Positions 16,150-25,155 of a stretch of 64,000 nucleotides of DNA are shown here, one piece after another. Under the pieces are notes generated by a model. The model saw only the letters and a list, made by a program, of their open reading frames with translations. It was not told the DNA's origin and searched no databases. Position 1 is the first letter of the stretch. Each line of letters opens with the position of its first letter. The position numbers and the translations under genes were made by a program. The stretch comes from Nocardiopsis sp. FIRDI 009 (lineage in GTDB: Bacteria; Actinomycetota; Actinomycetes; Streptosporangiales; Streptosporangiaceae): assembly GCF_003386285.1 (NCBI RefSeq), contig NZ_QPNC01000028.1, positions 1 to 64,000 on the forward strand. The letters are read 5' to 3'.

Positions 16150-17142
16150 ATGAGGGGCACGAACCGGCGCGCCGTACTGGCCGCCGGTTTCGTGCTGCCC
16201 CTGGCGGCCTGCCTGCCGCTGACCGGCCGCCTGGCCGAGCGCGGCCCCGCGGAGCTGCGGATCATGGTGCCGACGCCGCCCGGAGGCGGGTTCGACCACA
16301 CGGCGCGGACGGTCGAGGCGGTCCTGGAGGACACGGGGGCGGTCCGGGACGTGACGGTGTTCAACCTGCCGGGGGTGTCGGGCACGGCGGCCCTGGCGCG
16401 GTTGGTGTACGAGCGCGGCACCCCCGGTCTGGTCCTCCAGATGGGGTTGGGGGTGCTGGCCAACTCCCACATCGAGTCGGCGTCGCACTCGGCGACGGAG
16501 GCCACGCCCCTGGCCCGGCTGATCGAGGAGCCCGAGGCGCTGCTGGTGCCGTCGGACTCACCGCTGGAGACCATCGACGACCTGGTCGACGCCTGGCGCG
16601 CCGACCCGTCCGGGATGGCGGTCGGGGGCGGGTCGACCCCGGCCGGTCCCGACCACATGGTGACGATGCTGCTGGCCGAGGAGTTGGGGATCGACCCGAG
16701 GGCGGTGGACTACCGCGCCTATGACGGAGGCGGTCCGGTGCAGGCGGCGCTGCTGAACCACGAGGTGGACTTCGCCGCGGCCGGGCCGAGCGAGCAGCGC
16801 GCGGCGATCGACTCGGGACAACTGCGGGTGCTGGCGGTGACCGGCGCGGAGCCCGACCCGGGGACGGGCGCGCCGACGCTGGAGCGGGCGGGGATCGGGC
16901 TGCGTTTCCTCAACTGGCGCGGACTGCTGGCTCCGCCGGGGCTGTCCGGACCGGACCGGGAGGAGCTGCTCGCGATGGTCGCGGACCTGCACGGCTCGGG
17001 CGAGTGGCGCGCGGAACTGGAGCGGAACCGGTGGACGGACGCCTATCTGGCGGGTGAGGAGTTCGCCGTGTTCCTGGCCGAGGAGGAGGAACGCGTGGCG
17101 GCGGCGCTGAACCGGCTGGGCCTGACCGGAGGGGACGGCTGA
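16150..17142 (+). CDS. Second TctC-like substrate-binding lipoprotein
   Basis: This 330-residue protein is a second Bug/TctC-family binding protein, 20 bases after tctA. Its signal peptide (NRRAVLAAGFVLPLAAC) ends at a lipobox Cys21. The family motifs are diverged but visible: IMVPTPPGGGFDHTAR, VFNLPGVSGTAALARL and YRAYDGGGPVQAALLNHEVD. Two binding proteins flanking one TctAB pair may broaden the substrate range, or one may act with the sensor kinase. GAGGGGGCGGA precedes the ATG. Confidence 0.88.
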   Translation: MRGTNRRAVLAAGFVLPLAACLPLTGRLAERGPAELRIMVPTPPGGGFDHTARTVEAVLEDTGAVRDVTVFNLPGVSGTAALARLVYERGTPGLVLQMGLGVLANSHIESASHSATEATPLARLIEEPEALLVPSDSPLETIDDLVDAWRADPSGMAVGGGSTPAGPDHMVTMLLAEELGIDPRAVDYRAYDGGGPVQAALLNHEVDFAAAGPSEQRAAIDSGQLRVLAVTGAEPDPGTGAPTLERAGIGLRFLNWRGLLAPPGLSGPDREELLAMVADLHGSGEWRAELERNRWTDAYLAGEEFAVFLAEEEERVAAALNRLGLTGGDG

Positions 17143-17306
17143 GCGTCCTCTCCCCGGATAGGGCCGGGGTACGGCCGCGGCTGTGGGGCGGCCCGGGTCC
17201 CGGTGTCGCGGGCGCGCCGCGCGGATGGATGCGTGCTACGATGAGGATTTCGCCGTTTCCAGCATTTAGCACACAAAAAACCATCTAACTAAAGGATAGC
17301 AAGTAG

Positions 17307-19688
17307 ATGGAGCTCCGTCAAGCGGACACCGTGCCGGACACCACCGCCGCCACCACCCCGTCGGACACCGCCACACGCCGCTCCCCCGGCGAGGACGCCC
17401 GCCCGGGCGCCGAGTCCCCCGAACGCGCCGCCCTGGCCGAGGAACAGGCCCGGGTCAGCGCCATGTACGACCGGTTGGACGTGCTGCGCGCCCACACCGA
17501 GGAACAGCTCTCCGCCGCCCACCTGCAGGACCGGTCCGGCTACGCGGCGCTCGTGGAGCGCGAGGACCGGTCGTACGCGCAGGCCAGGCGCCGGGCGCAG
17601 CTGGGTTCGGTCGAGGAGGGGCTGTGCTTCGGCCGGATCGACCTGGCCGCCGGAGACGGCGGGGACGAGGAGCCCGAGACGCTCTACGTCGGGCGGATCG
17701 GGCTGCGCGACGCCGACCACGAGACCATCCTCGTCGACTGGCGCGCCCCCGCCGCGCGCCCCTTCTACGCCGCCACCCCCGGTGACCCCGCCGGACTCAC
17801 CCGCCGCCGCCACCTGCGGGTGCGTCGCCGCCGCGTCGTGGGCCTGGACGACGAGGTCTTCGACCCCGACCGCCTCACCGAGACCGACCGCCGCCAACTG
17901 GTGGGCGAGGCGGCGCTGCTCGCCTCGCTGCGCCGGGGCCGGACCGGGCGGATGGGCGACATCGTGGCCACCATCCAGTCCGAACAGGACCGGGTGATCC
18001 GGGCGGGGCTGTCCGGGGCCCTCGTGGTCCAGGGCGGACCGGGCACCGGCAAGACCGTTGCCGCCCTGCACCGCGCCGCCTACCTGCTCTACACGTACCG
18101 CCGCGTGCTGGAGCGGCGCGGAGTGCTCGTGGTCGGCCCCAACCCGGCGTTCCTGCGCTACATCGGCGACGTGCTGCCCTCGCTCGGGGAGACGGACGTG
18201 GTGATGCGCACGGTCGGCACCCTGGTCCCCGGCGTCGAGGCGCACCGGCACGACCCGCACGCGACCGCGCGCGTCAAGGGCTCCACCCGGATGGTCGACC
18301 TGGTGCGGGCCGCCGTACGCGACCGCCAGCGCACGCCGACGGAGGCGTTCGGAGACGTCGACCTGCGGGTGGAGACCGACACCGGCGTCCTGACCGTGCC
18401 CGGCGCCGAGTGCGGGCGTGTCCTGTCCGCCGCGCGCGGCTCGCGGCGGGCGCACAACGCGGCCCGCACGTACGTGGTGAACGCGCTGCTCACCGAACTC
18501 GCGCGGGCCGAGGCGACGCTGCTGTCGCGGCCGGTCGACGAGGAGGACCTGCCCTTCCACGGCCGACGGCTCTGGCAGGAGGACCCGGTGCGGGCGGCGA
18601 TCGACGCGCTGTGGCCGCCGCTGACACCGCAGGGACTGCTGGAGGAGCTGTTCTCGGACCCCGAAGCACTGGAGCGGGTGGGGGCGCGAGCCGGGCTGGA
18701 CCCCGACGAACGCGCCGCCCTGGTCCGCGCCCGGGGGTCGGCGTGGACCGTGGAGGACGTGCCGCTCCTGGACGAGGCCGCCGAGCTCCTCGGCCGGGAC
18801 GGCAGCGCGGACCGGGCGCGGGAGCGCCGCGAGGCGGCCGAGCGGGCGCAGGAGGAGCGCTACGCCCAGGGCGTGCTGGAGGCCACCGGGCTGTCCGAGG
18901 TCAGGGTCTGGGACGGCTCCAAGCTCATCGAGGGGGCCGCGCTGGCGGAGCGCCATCGCGACTCCGGCCCCGACCTGACCACCGCCGACCGCGCGGGGGC
19001 GGACCGGGAGTGGACCTACGGGCACGTGATCGTGGACGAGGCGCAGGAGCTGTCCCCGATGGCCTGGCGCGCGGTGATGCGGCGGGTGCCCACGCGGTCG
19101 TTGACTGTCGTGGGGGACGTCGCCCAGACCGGTAACACGATGGGGACCCGGTCCTGGCTCGACGCGCTGGAACCCTACGTGCGGGAGAAGGTGCACGTGG
19201 AGCGACTGCGGGTCAACTACCGGACCCCGGCGCCGATCATGGCGGTGGCCGCCGACGTGCTGCGGGAGGCGGCACCGCGGGAGGAGCCGCCCGAGTCGGT
19301 CCGTGAGGAGGGCGACCCGCCGCGCGCGGTGCGGTTTGAGGGGCCGTGGGCGGTGGAGCTGCCCGCGCTGGTGGCCGAGGAGACCGAGGCGATCGGCGAG
19401 GGCAGGGTCGCGGTCATCACGGGTGACCGGGACGTGGACGGGGTCGCGGCGGCGCTGCCGGAGGCCGGGCGGGCCGGGCGCGGGGGCGACGACCGGCCGG
19501 TGGTGGTGCTGACCGCGACGGAGGCCAAGGGGTTGGAGTTCGACGCGGTGGTGGTCGTGGAACCGGACGTCCTGCTGGAGCAGCCGTGCGGCGCCAACGA
19601 CCTGTACGTGGCGCTCACCCGCGCCACCAGGCGGCTGACGGTCGCGCACACCCGGGAGCTCCCCCGGGTGCTGAAGCGGCTGGCGTGA
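17307..19688 (+). CDS. helR: HelD/HelR family RNA polymerase-associated ATPase
   Basis: This 793-residue UvrD-like superfamily 1 ATPase is of the HelD group, which enters RNA polymerase channels and releases stalled enzyme; the actinomycete HelR branch is linked to rifamycin tolerance. An N-terminal coiled-coil arm (EEQARVSAMYDRLDVLRAH) precedes the ATPase core. Walker A is GGPGTGKT (residues 243-250), motif II is VDEAQEL, and the C-terminal motifs are TATEAKGLEFD and YVALTRATRRL. AAAGGA lies about 9 bases upstream of the ATG, and the preceding 60 bases are AT-rich. HelR rather than plain HelD is my reading of the N-terminal pattern; the group assignment is firm, the subgroup less so. Confidence 0.88.
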   Translation: MELRQADTVPDTTAATTPSDTATRRSPGEDARPGAESPERAALAEEQARVSAMYDRLDVLRAHTEEQLSAAHLQDRSGYAALVEREDRSYAQARRRAQLGSVEEGLCFGRIDLAAGDGGDEEPETLYVGRIGLRDADHETILVDWRAPAARPFYAATPGDPAGLTRRRHLRVRRRRVVGLDDEVFDPDRLTETDRRQLVGEAALLASLRRGRTGRMGDIVATIQSEQDRVIRAGLSGALVVQGGPGTGKTVAALHRAAYLLYTYRRVLERRGVLVVGPNPAFLRYIGDVLPSLGETDVVMRTVGTLVPGVEAHRHDPHATARVKGSTRMVDLVRAAVRDRQRTPTEAFGDVDLRVETDTGVLTVPGAECGRVLSAARGSRRAHNAARTYVVNALLTELARAEATLLSRPVDEEDLPFHGRRLWQEDPVRAAIDALWPPLTPQGLLEELFSDPEALERVGARAGLDPDERAALVRARGSAWTVEDVPLLDEAAELLGRDGSADRARERREAAERAQEERYAQGVLEATGLSEVRVWDGSKLIEGAALAERHRDSGPDLTTADRAGADREWTYGHVIVDEAQELSPMAWRAVMRRVPTRSLTVVGDVAQTGNTMGTRSWLDALEPYVREKVHVERLRVNYRTPAPIMAVAADVLREAAPREEPPESVREEGDPPRAVRFEGPWAVELPALVAEETEAIGEGRVAVITGDRDVDGVAAALPEAGRAGRGGDDRPVVVLTATEAKGLEFDAVVVVEPDVLLEQPCGANDLYVALTRATRRLTVAHTRELPRVLKRLA

Positions 19689-19773
19689 CGGGCGGGGCCA
19701 CGGTCGGGCGCGGGGCTGGCGCGGGTGACCTTCGCCCCTGGTGGAGGCGGGTGTCGTCGGGGAGCATCGACGC

Positions 19774-20034
19774 ATGACGACACCCCCCTTCCCGCCGGAC
19801 ATCATCCTCATCTCCCCGGGCGACACGGCGCACCAACCCGGGTGCTGGCACAACGACGAGGCCGGGATCCGGTCGGGCGAGCACCCGGGCTGGGGGTGGA
19901 TTCCGGACGCGACCGCCGAGCAGTGGAAGAGCATCGGGGAGGACCGGCCGCTCCGGGCCACCCACGGCGAGACGTCGCGCGAGGCCACGACCCGGTGCAG
20001 GCACTGCCCGAGTGAGTGGGCGCCCGGGTCGTGA
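19774..20034 (+). CDS. Small hypothetical protein, 86 residues
   Basis: This 86-residue soluble protein begins MTTPPFPPDIILISPGD. It contains three Cys and several His (GCWHNDE, then CRHCPSEW near the C-terminus) that could bind a metal, and many acidic and Trp residues. I do not recognise a family. GGGGAG lies 9 bases before the ATG. It sits 85 bases after helR on the same strand, so it may share that transcript. Confidence 0.55.
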   Translation: MTTPPFPPDIILISPGDTAHQPGCWHNDEAGIRSGEHPGWGWIPDATAEQWKSIGEDRPLRATHGETSREATTRCRHCPSEWAPGS

Positions 20035-20451
20035 GTCACGGAGCCGGGGGCCGACGCCGGGAGTCGGTGGCCGGTGGCCGACGGCACGGGAGCCGGGGGC
20101 GGAGCCGCCGGGGCCGGGGCCGGGGAACTCCGCCGTACGGCCGTGCCGCCCACACCAGAATTCTGAGCAGAAAATACCGATAAGACCTGATAAAAGAATC
20201 TTGCGAATAGGCGGCAAAGAACACCGCGCGCAGGAGAAAAACAACACCGGGGCATGAAATCCCCGTGCGGGGGGAATATGCACCCCTGAGGGCGCCGAGG
20301 TGACGGCGGCGCCCGGGTAACGCCCCCTCACCCCCAGAAATCCTCCCGCTCCCGAAACACCCCGCCCTGGCGGACCCCGACGCGACGGTACCGGGGAACG
20401 CCTCCCACAACGGACTCCACGACCCCTGGAACGGCCACGGGGAGAAGAACC
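20035..20451. promoter_or_regulatory. 417-base gap with AT-rich promoter-like segment
   Basis: No gene is visible. The stretch from about 20155 to 20275 is much AT-richer than the flanks and holds a 10-base palindrome CAGAATTCTG (20156-20165) and an inverted repeat of CGGGG/CCCCG type around 20250-20265. This looks like a regulated promoter for the plus-strand hydrolase gene at 20452, although specific boxes cannot be assigned. Confidence 0.4.
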
Positions 20452-21363
20452 ATGAACGAACGCGCCGTGCCCGCGCGCGACGACGTCCTGGACCGGATCG
20501 ACGCCCTCTCCGCCCGGGTCGACGAACTCCGGTCCCGCGTCGGCGCACTGGAAACCCGGGTGTCGACACTGGAGGGCGGACACCCGGTCACGACGACGTC
20601 GATCGGTATGGCGGTCGGTTGGCGAGGCCGCCACACCTCCTGGCCCCGCCTCATCGAGGAGGCTCAGGACATGACGGAACGTCGCATGCGCGTGCGGCGC
20701 GTCTACGACCCGGGCGTCCCCCCGTCCTTCTCCGAGTCGCACCTGCGCCACGACCACGGGTGCCGCACCCAGGTGTGGTCGTTCAAACCCGGTCCGACGA
20801 CGACGGTCGACGCCCTGGTCCGCCTGTTCAGGTCCGTTCCGGACCGGTCGAACGTGTGGGTGATCCCCTATCACGAGCCCCGGGACAACATGTCGGCGCG
20901 GGCGTACCAGATCCTGTACCGGAGGGTCCACCTCGCGTACACGAAGGTCGGCGGGTTCGCCGGGATCGGTCCGTGCCTGGTGAACTGGGGCGTCCGGAAC
21001 AGGAACGAGCTGGCGTACGCGATCCCCGAGCTGTCCGACTTCCTCGCCGTGGACACCTACGTCGACCTGGAGGGGACACCGGAGCTGTCGGCCGTCGAAC
21101 ACGTGCGGGTGGCGCTCGACCACGCGAACGCGCACGGGCTGGCCTTCGGCGTGGGCGAGTTCGGGGTGGACCACGGCCGCTGGTACGTCTCCCCGGAGCG
21201 GAAGGCCGCGTGGCTGCGGTCGTTCGCGGAGCTGGGCGACCACGCCGAACACGGGCTGGCCTGGCTGTGCTACTTCCACGCCGACGTGGGCGGGAACTTC
21301 GCGCTGGACAACCACCCGGACTACGTGGCCGCCTACCGGCACGTGTGGGACGCCTACGCGTGA
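20452..21363 (+). CDS. GH26-like glycoside hydrolase with N-terminal coiled coil
   Basis: This 303-residue protein has an N-terminal heptad-repeat coiled coil (residues about 8-42, LDRIDALSARVDELRSRV) followed by a TIM-barrel-like hydrolase domain. Candidate catalytic acids are Glu142 in PYHEP (the His-Glu pair typical of GH26 acid/base sites) and Glu236 in GVGEFGVD (nucleophile strand). No signal peptide or membrane segment is visible, so it would act in the cytoplasm or be exported another way. GGGGAGAAG precedes the ATG. The hydrolase call rests on motif order, not on a search; the substrate is unknown. Confidence 0.65.
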   Translation: MNERAVPARDDVLDRIDALSARVDELRSRVGALETRVSTLEGGHPVTTTSIGMAVGWRGRHTSWPRLIEEAQDMTERRMRVRRVYDPGVPPSFSESHLRHDHGCRTQVWSFKPGPTTTVDALVRLFRSVPDRSNVWVIPYHEPRDNMSARAYQILYRRVHLAYTKVGGFAGIGPCLVNWGVRNRNELAYAIPELSDFLAVDTYVDLEGTPELSAVEHVRVALDHANAHGLAFGVGEFGVDHGRWYVSPERKAAWLRSFAELGDHAEHGLAWLCYFHADVGGNFALDNHPDYVAAYRHVWDAYA

Positions 21364-21370
21364 GGGCGTC

Positions 21371-21409
21371 CGCGCCGGGGCGCCGGGGTGTGAACGGCGC
21401 CCCGGCGCG
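21371..21409. terminator. Bidirectional terminator
   Basis: A perfect 15-bp stem (CGCGCCGGGGCGCCG at 21371-21385 against 21395-21409) with a 9-base loop lies between the convergent hydrolase and BCCT transporter genes. It can terminate both. Confidence 0.8.
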
Positions 21410-21411
21410 GG

Positions 21412-23022
21412 TCAGCCCACCGTCTCCTCGACCCGCGCCTCCTCGGCGCCCTCCCGATCCGACGGCGAGGACGTACGCGGGCGCGGAGCGACGATGCCCT
21501 GTTCGACGGCCATGTCACGCAGCAGAGGGGGTGTGGTCCACAGCGTCGGCAGCATGATCAGGCCCACGGGGACCGCGGTCACCACGATGAAGGACTGCAG
21601 CGCCTGGATACCGCCGTCCCCCACCAGGAGCAGCGCGACGGCGGCCAGCCCCATCCCCACGCACCAGACCGCCCGGGCTAGCCCCGAGGGCTCGCCCTCA
21701 CGCATGCCGGAGGCCGCGATGGCGTAGGACATCGAGTCGAGTGTGGACGCCAGGAAGATCAGGGCCACCAGGACCGTCAGCACGCCCAGTACCGCGGTCA
21801 TCGGCAGCGCCTCCAGGATGGACAGCGCCGCCGCGGGCAGACCGTCCTCGGCGTAGGGGCCGGTGATCGTCCCCGGGTCCCGCCGCTCCAGCCAGATGCC
21901 GGTACCGCCCAGCGCGGTGAACCAGACCGTGGTGACCACCGCGGGCAGGACCGTCGCCCCGACGTAGATGTCGCGTACGGTGCGCCCCCGGGAGATACGG
22001 GCGAAGAAGATCGCCATCATGGGCCCGAAACCCAGGAACCAGCCGAAGAAGAACAGGGTCCAGTACCCGAGCCACGTCTCGTCGCCCCGGTACAGGCTCA
22101 TGGCCAGGAACTCCCGCGCGTGGACGGTGCCCGCCTGGAGGTAGAGGTCCACGACGAAGGGGAGCGACGCCATGCTGACCACGGCGACGATGAGCAGCAG
22201 GGCCAGCCAGACGTTGGCCCTGCTCAGCAGCTGGATACCCCGGTGGATGCCGCTCAGCACCGAGATCGCGGCCACGACGGTCAGGCCCAGGATGATCAGC
22301 GCCTGGACGGCGTAGGTGTCGGGCAGGCCGAACAGCGCGCCGGAGATGTAGGAGATCTGGAGTCCGAGGAAGCCGATCGGCCCCACGGTCCCGGCGACCA
22401 CGGCGAGCACGCAGCTGATGTCGACGACAGCGCCGATCCAGTGTGTGCGCACCCGCTCGCCCATGAGCGGCCACAACAGGGTGCGCGGACGCAGCGGCAT
22501 GCCCTTCTCGACTCCGCGCATCATGACCAGGGTGGCCAGCGAACCGCCGGCGGCCCAGGCGACGAAGCCCCAGTGGGCGAAGCTCTGCGCCATCGCGACG
22601 GCCGCCCTCCCGGCTCCGCCCGCCCCGTCGGCGTACTGCGGCGGCGGCGAGGCGTAGTGGGCGATGGGTTCGGCCGCCGCCCAGAACACCCCTCCCGCGG
22701 CCAGCAGGGTGGTCGCGATCATCGCGACCCAGGTGAACCGGCCGAACTCGGGGGCCTCGGAGCCGCCCATCCGGACCCTGCCGTAGCGGGAGAAGGCCAG
22801 GACGGTGACGATGACGAAGGTGGCCAGCATCAGAAGCTGCCAGTAGGCGCCGAACCAGCGCGCGGACCAGGTGAAGGCCGTGTCCACCGCGGCCCCGACC
22901 GTACGGGGTGAGAGCAGGGACGCGAGGACGAACGCGGCCAGGAAGGCGCCGGTCGCACCCGTGACCCACAGGTCGGAACGTCTGCCTCGCGCGGACGCGC
23001 GTGAACGCAAGGTGGAGAACAT
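21412..23022 (-). CDS. BCCT family transporter
   Basis: This 536-residue membrane protein of the betaine/carnitine/choline transporter family imports quaternary-ammonium osmoprotectants. About 12 membrane helices are visible. Family landmarks are GGVFWAAAEPIAHYASPP near residue 100, GFVAWAAGGSLATL, and the conserved GYWTLFFFGWFLGFGP with ARISRGRTVRDIYVG after it. A C-terminal cytoplasmic tail is acidic and Arg-rich. The ATG at 23022 gives a normal family length but has no close ribosome site (GAGGGG lies 16 bases away), so the exact start is uncertain. It stands alone on the minus strand. Confidence 0.92.
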   Translation of the reverse strand: MFSTLRSRASARGRRSDLWVTGATGAFLAAFVLASLLSPRTVGAAVDTAFTWSARWFGAYWQLLMLATFVIVTVLAFSRYGRVRMGGSEAPEFGRFTWVAMIATTLLAAGGVFWAAAEPIAHYASPPPQYADGAGGAGRAAVAMAQSFAHWGFVAWAAGGSLATLVMMRGVEKGMPLRPRTLLWPLMGERVRTHWIGAVVDISCVLAVVAGTVGPIGFLGLQISYISGALFGLPDTYAVQALIILGLTVVAAISVLSGIHRGIQLLSRANVWLALLLIVAVVSMASLPFVVDLYLQAGTVHAREFLAMSLYRGDETWLGYWTLFFFGWFLGFGPMMAIFFARISRGRTVRDIYVGATVLPAVVTTVWFTALGGTGIWLERRDPGTITGPYAEDGLPAAALSILEALPMTAVLGVLTVLVALIFLASTLDSMSYAIAASGMREGEPSGLARAVWCVGMGLAAVALLLVGDGGIQALQSFIVVTAVPVGLIMLPTLWTTPPLLRDMAVEQGIVAPRPRTSSPSDREGAEEARVEETVG

Positions 23023-23411
23023 GAAAGTAGCGAAAAGCCCCTCGGATGGAAGCACCGGCGCGTCTGGGCCGGTATCGGAAGGCTCCACCCGCCGTGCGCG
23101 TGTGGCGTCCGGCGGCGACGGGGTCGGTGCGACGGCCGTCGGGCGGAGCCGGCAGGCGGTGGAGCGGGGGCGGGGCGTCGGGCGCGATCCGCCGGTTCGT
23201 CGGGACGGCCCCGGAGAAAGCGGGGCGGACCCCGGAACCACGGCGGCCCACGCGACGACGAGGCCCCACACTATCGCAGGCCAGAACGGGTTTCCGTGTG
23301 AGTGTGCACACCGGTGGGACGGTGACGCGTCACGCACCGGGACGTTCCCGGCCCCACCCGAGGGGTCCGCGACCTCGCGTGGGGCGGGGCACGTGGGACG
23401 GGACCGGGCCG
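23023..23411. other. 389-base gap with two palindromes
   Basis: No convincing gene. Two perfect palindromes lie close together: GTGTGCACAC (23302-23311) and GTGACGCGTCAC (23322-23333), the latter framed by CCGGTG and CACCGG. They could be operators for the BCCT gene, whose start lies about 280-310 bases away, or part of a terminator for the DUF4241-type gene ending at 23412. Confidence 0.35.
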
Positions 23412-24917
23412 CTACACCTCGGTGGGCCGGTCGATGACCCGGGTGTCGACGACCAGGGCCGCGACGCGGCCGTCGGCGGTCCGCCCCAGCCACATCGGGC
23501 AGGGGTCGGCGCCGTAACCGGCGGGGACGGTCACCATGTTCCCGCCGCTGACGGGCTCGTCCAGGGTCCTGGACCACGGGCTGGTGTCCTCGGCCCGCTC
23601 CCGGGGGTCGGTGGAGGTGAGGGGACCGGGAACCTCCGTGTGGACGATCGCGTGCGCCAGCCTCCTCAGCAGCCACACACCGCTCCGGGTGTGCGCTTCC
23701 CCACCCATGGAGTCGCCGACGGTCCCCGCGAAGTGCTGGGCCGTACGGGCCCCGGGTTCGTCGAGGAAGGCGCGGGCCGCCTCCCGCATCCGCCGTTCCC
23801 GGTCCGCGAACCGCGCCAGCTCCTCCTCCGTGTGACCGATGAGGAGGTTGTGGTCGCGCTCCGGATCCGAGAACAGCTCCCGGAGGCGGGGCAGGCACGC
23901 CGCGTCGCAGAGGCTGACCACACCGCTGCCGCCGTCCACCAGCACACCGAAGAACTGGCCCTCGCCGAGGATGTGGAAGTCCTGGCCGGGGCTCAGGGCC
24001 ATCTCCCAGGAGTCGACCGGGGTTCCCGCCAGGTCGGCGACGTCGATCCGCACCCCCGCCACCAGGGCGAACTCCCGGTCGGGGGCGGCCGAGCGCAGCA
24101 CGGACAGTCGCACGGGGTGCTCCCCGGGCGGCAGGGGGACCGACAGGGCCTGCTCCTCCGTGATCGTGTCCAGCCGGGAGGGGTCGAAGACGAGGACCCG
24201 ACCGGTGGGCAGGGTGACGGTTCCGGCGTCGTGCACCTCGATCTCGGCCTCCTTCTTCCACCGCGCGTCCCGGTGCTCTCCCCCCGGCCGGAAGAGCTCG
24301 TCGACGCCGACCGGGGCCAACGGGCCCGGCGGACTCCAGGGCGCGGTCACCGGCACGGGGTCGGGTTCGACGTCGGCCTCGCTCAGCCGGACGGTCGCAT
24401 CGCTCAGCCGGGGGTGCAGGGCCAGGAGTTCCTCCCAGCGGCCGAACCCGGGCGCCGGCCTGGTCGCGATCGACACGAGGTCCTCGTCGGGCCACCGGTT
24501 GACGGTGGTGCGCCCGCCGCCGAGGTAGTCGTGGTGGTAGCTGGCCCACTCCGGGCCCATCAGCACGGCGGTGGTCAGCACGAGCCTCCCTTCCTCGTCG
24601 GCCTCCTCCGCGGCGGGCTCCGGCCAGCGTCGGCTGTGGGTGAGCGCGAGCGCGCCGTCCTCCCGGCGCGCGTAGCGGTGGTGGGTGCGCCGCTCACCGT
24701 CGGCGTCGAACAGCCAGACCCCGCAGTGGTCGTGCGACCAGGCGATCTCCAGCAGGACGAGCGGCTCGCCCCCGGGGTCCCGGACGAGCACGGCGTACTG
24801 TTCACCGGCCTCGTCGCGCTCCCGGGCGGTGTCCGGCTCCAACAGACCCACGGGGCGGGCGGCCAGGGGGTCCCACCCCTCGCAGTAGACGAGGTGGCAG
24901 GCGGCAGGGGACGGCAT
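23412..24917 (-). CDS. DUF4241-type protein
   Basis: This 501-residue soluble protein has no signal or membrane segment. Its central and C-terminal parts fit the DUF4241 pattern: VPLPPGEHPVRLSVL, then VDSWEMALSPGQDF, FFGVLVDGGSGVVSLCD and, at the end, NMVTVPAGYGADPCPMWLGR with VAALVVDTRVI. The N-terminal 200 residues (HLVYCEGWDPLAARPVG onward) are not recognised. The family has no established function. It is divergent from the pRiA4b-type gene, with 238 bases between them. The family call is from memory of the motif pattern. Confidence 0.65.
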   Translation of the reverse strand: MPSPAACHLVYCEGWDPLAARPVGLLEPDTARERDEAGEQYAVLVRDPGGEPLVLLEIAWSHDHCGVWLFDADGERRTHHRYARREDGALALTHSRRWPEPAAEEADEEGRLVLTTAVLMGPEWASYHHDYLGGGRTTVNRWPDEDLVSIATRPAPGFGRWEELLALHPRLSDATVRLSEADVEPDPVPVTAPWSPPGPLAPVGVDELFRPGGEHRDARWKKEAEIEVHDAGTVTLPTGRVLVFDPSRLDTITEEQALSVPLPPGEHPVRLSVLRSAAPDREFALVAGVRIDVADLAGTPVDSWEMALSPGQDFHILGEGQFFGVLVDGGSGVVSLCDAACLPRLRELFSDPERDHNLLIGHTEEELARFADRERRMREAARAFLDEPGARTAQHFAGTVGDSMGGEAHTRSGVWLLRRLAHAIVHTEVPGPLTSTDPRERAEDTSPWSRTLDEPVSGGNMVTVPAGYGADPCPMWLGRTADGRVAALVVDTRVIDRPTEV

Positions 24918-25155
24918 GGGGTGCTCCGATACTTCGTGGGGGTGTCGGAGGGGAACCTACCGCCCTCCTCCGACACGGGGGACCGGGGGCGGCATTCCGC
25001 CCCACGGCCGAGGACGGCCGGGTCCGGCCCGTCGGTCCCCCGCGCGGCACCCGTGTCGCGCCCCCTCAGCGCCGATTTCACGAAACCGCCGTGCCCCCCG
25101 AGGGCGACCGCTAGAACTGAAAGCACCGAACCGCAGCAAGCCTCAGGGAGAGGGC

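Noticed and set aside
17289-20255. Minus-strand open frame of 988 codons opposite helR
   Set aside because: Arg/Pro/His-rich shadow of a gene with intact ATPase motifs; no ribosome site and no domain.
21412-24549. A 1045-codon fusion of the BCCT transporter with an upstream protein
   Set aside because: The extra N-terminal part is frame-shadow sequence of the DUF4241-type gene. The transporter begins normally at about 23022.
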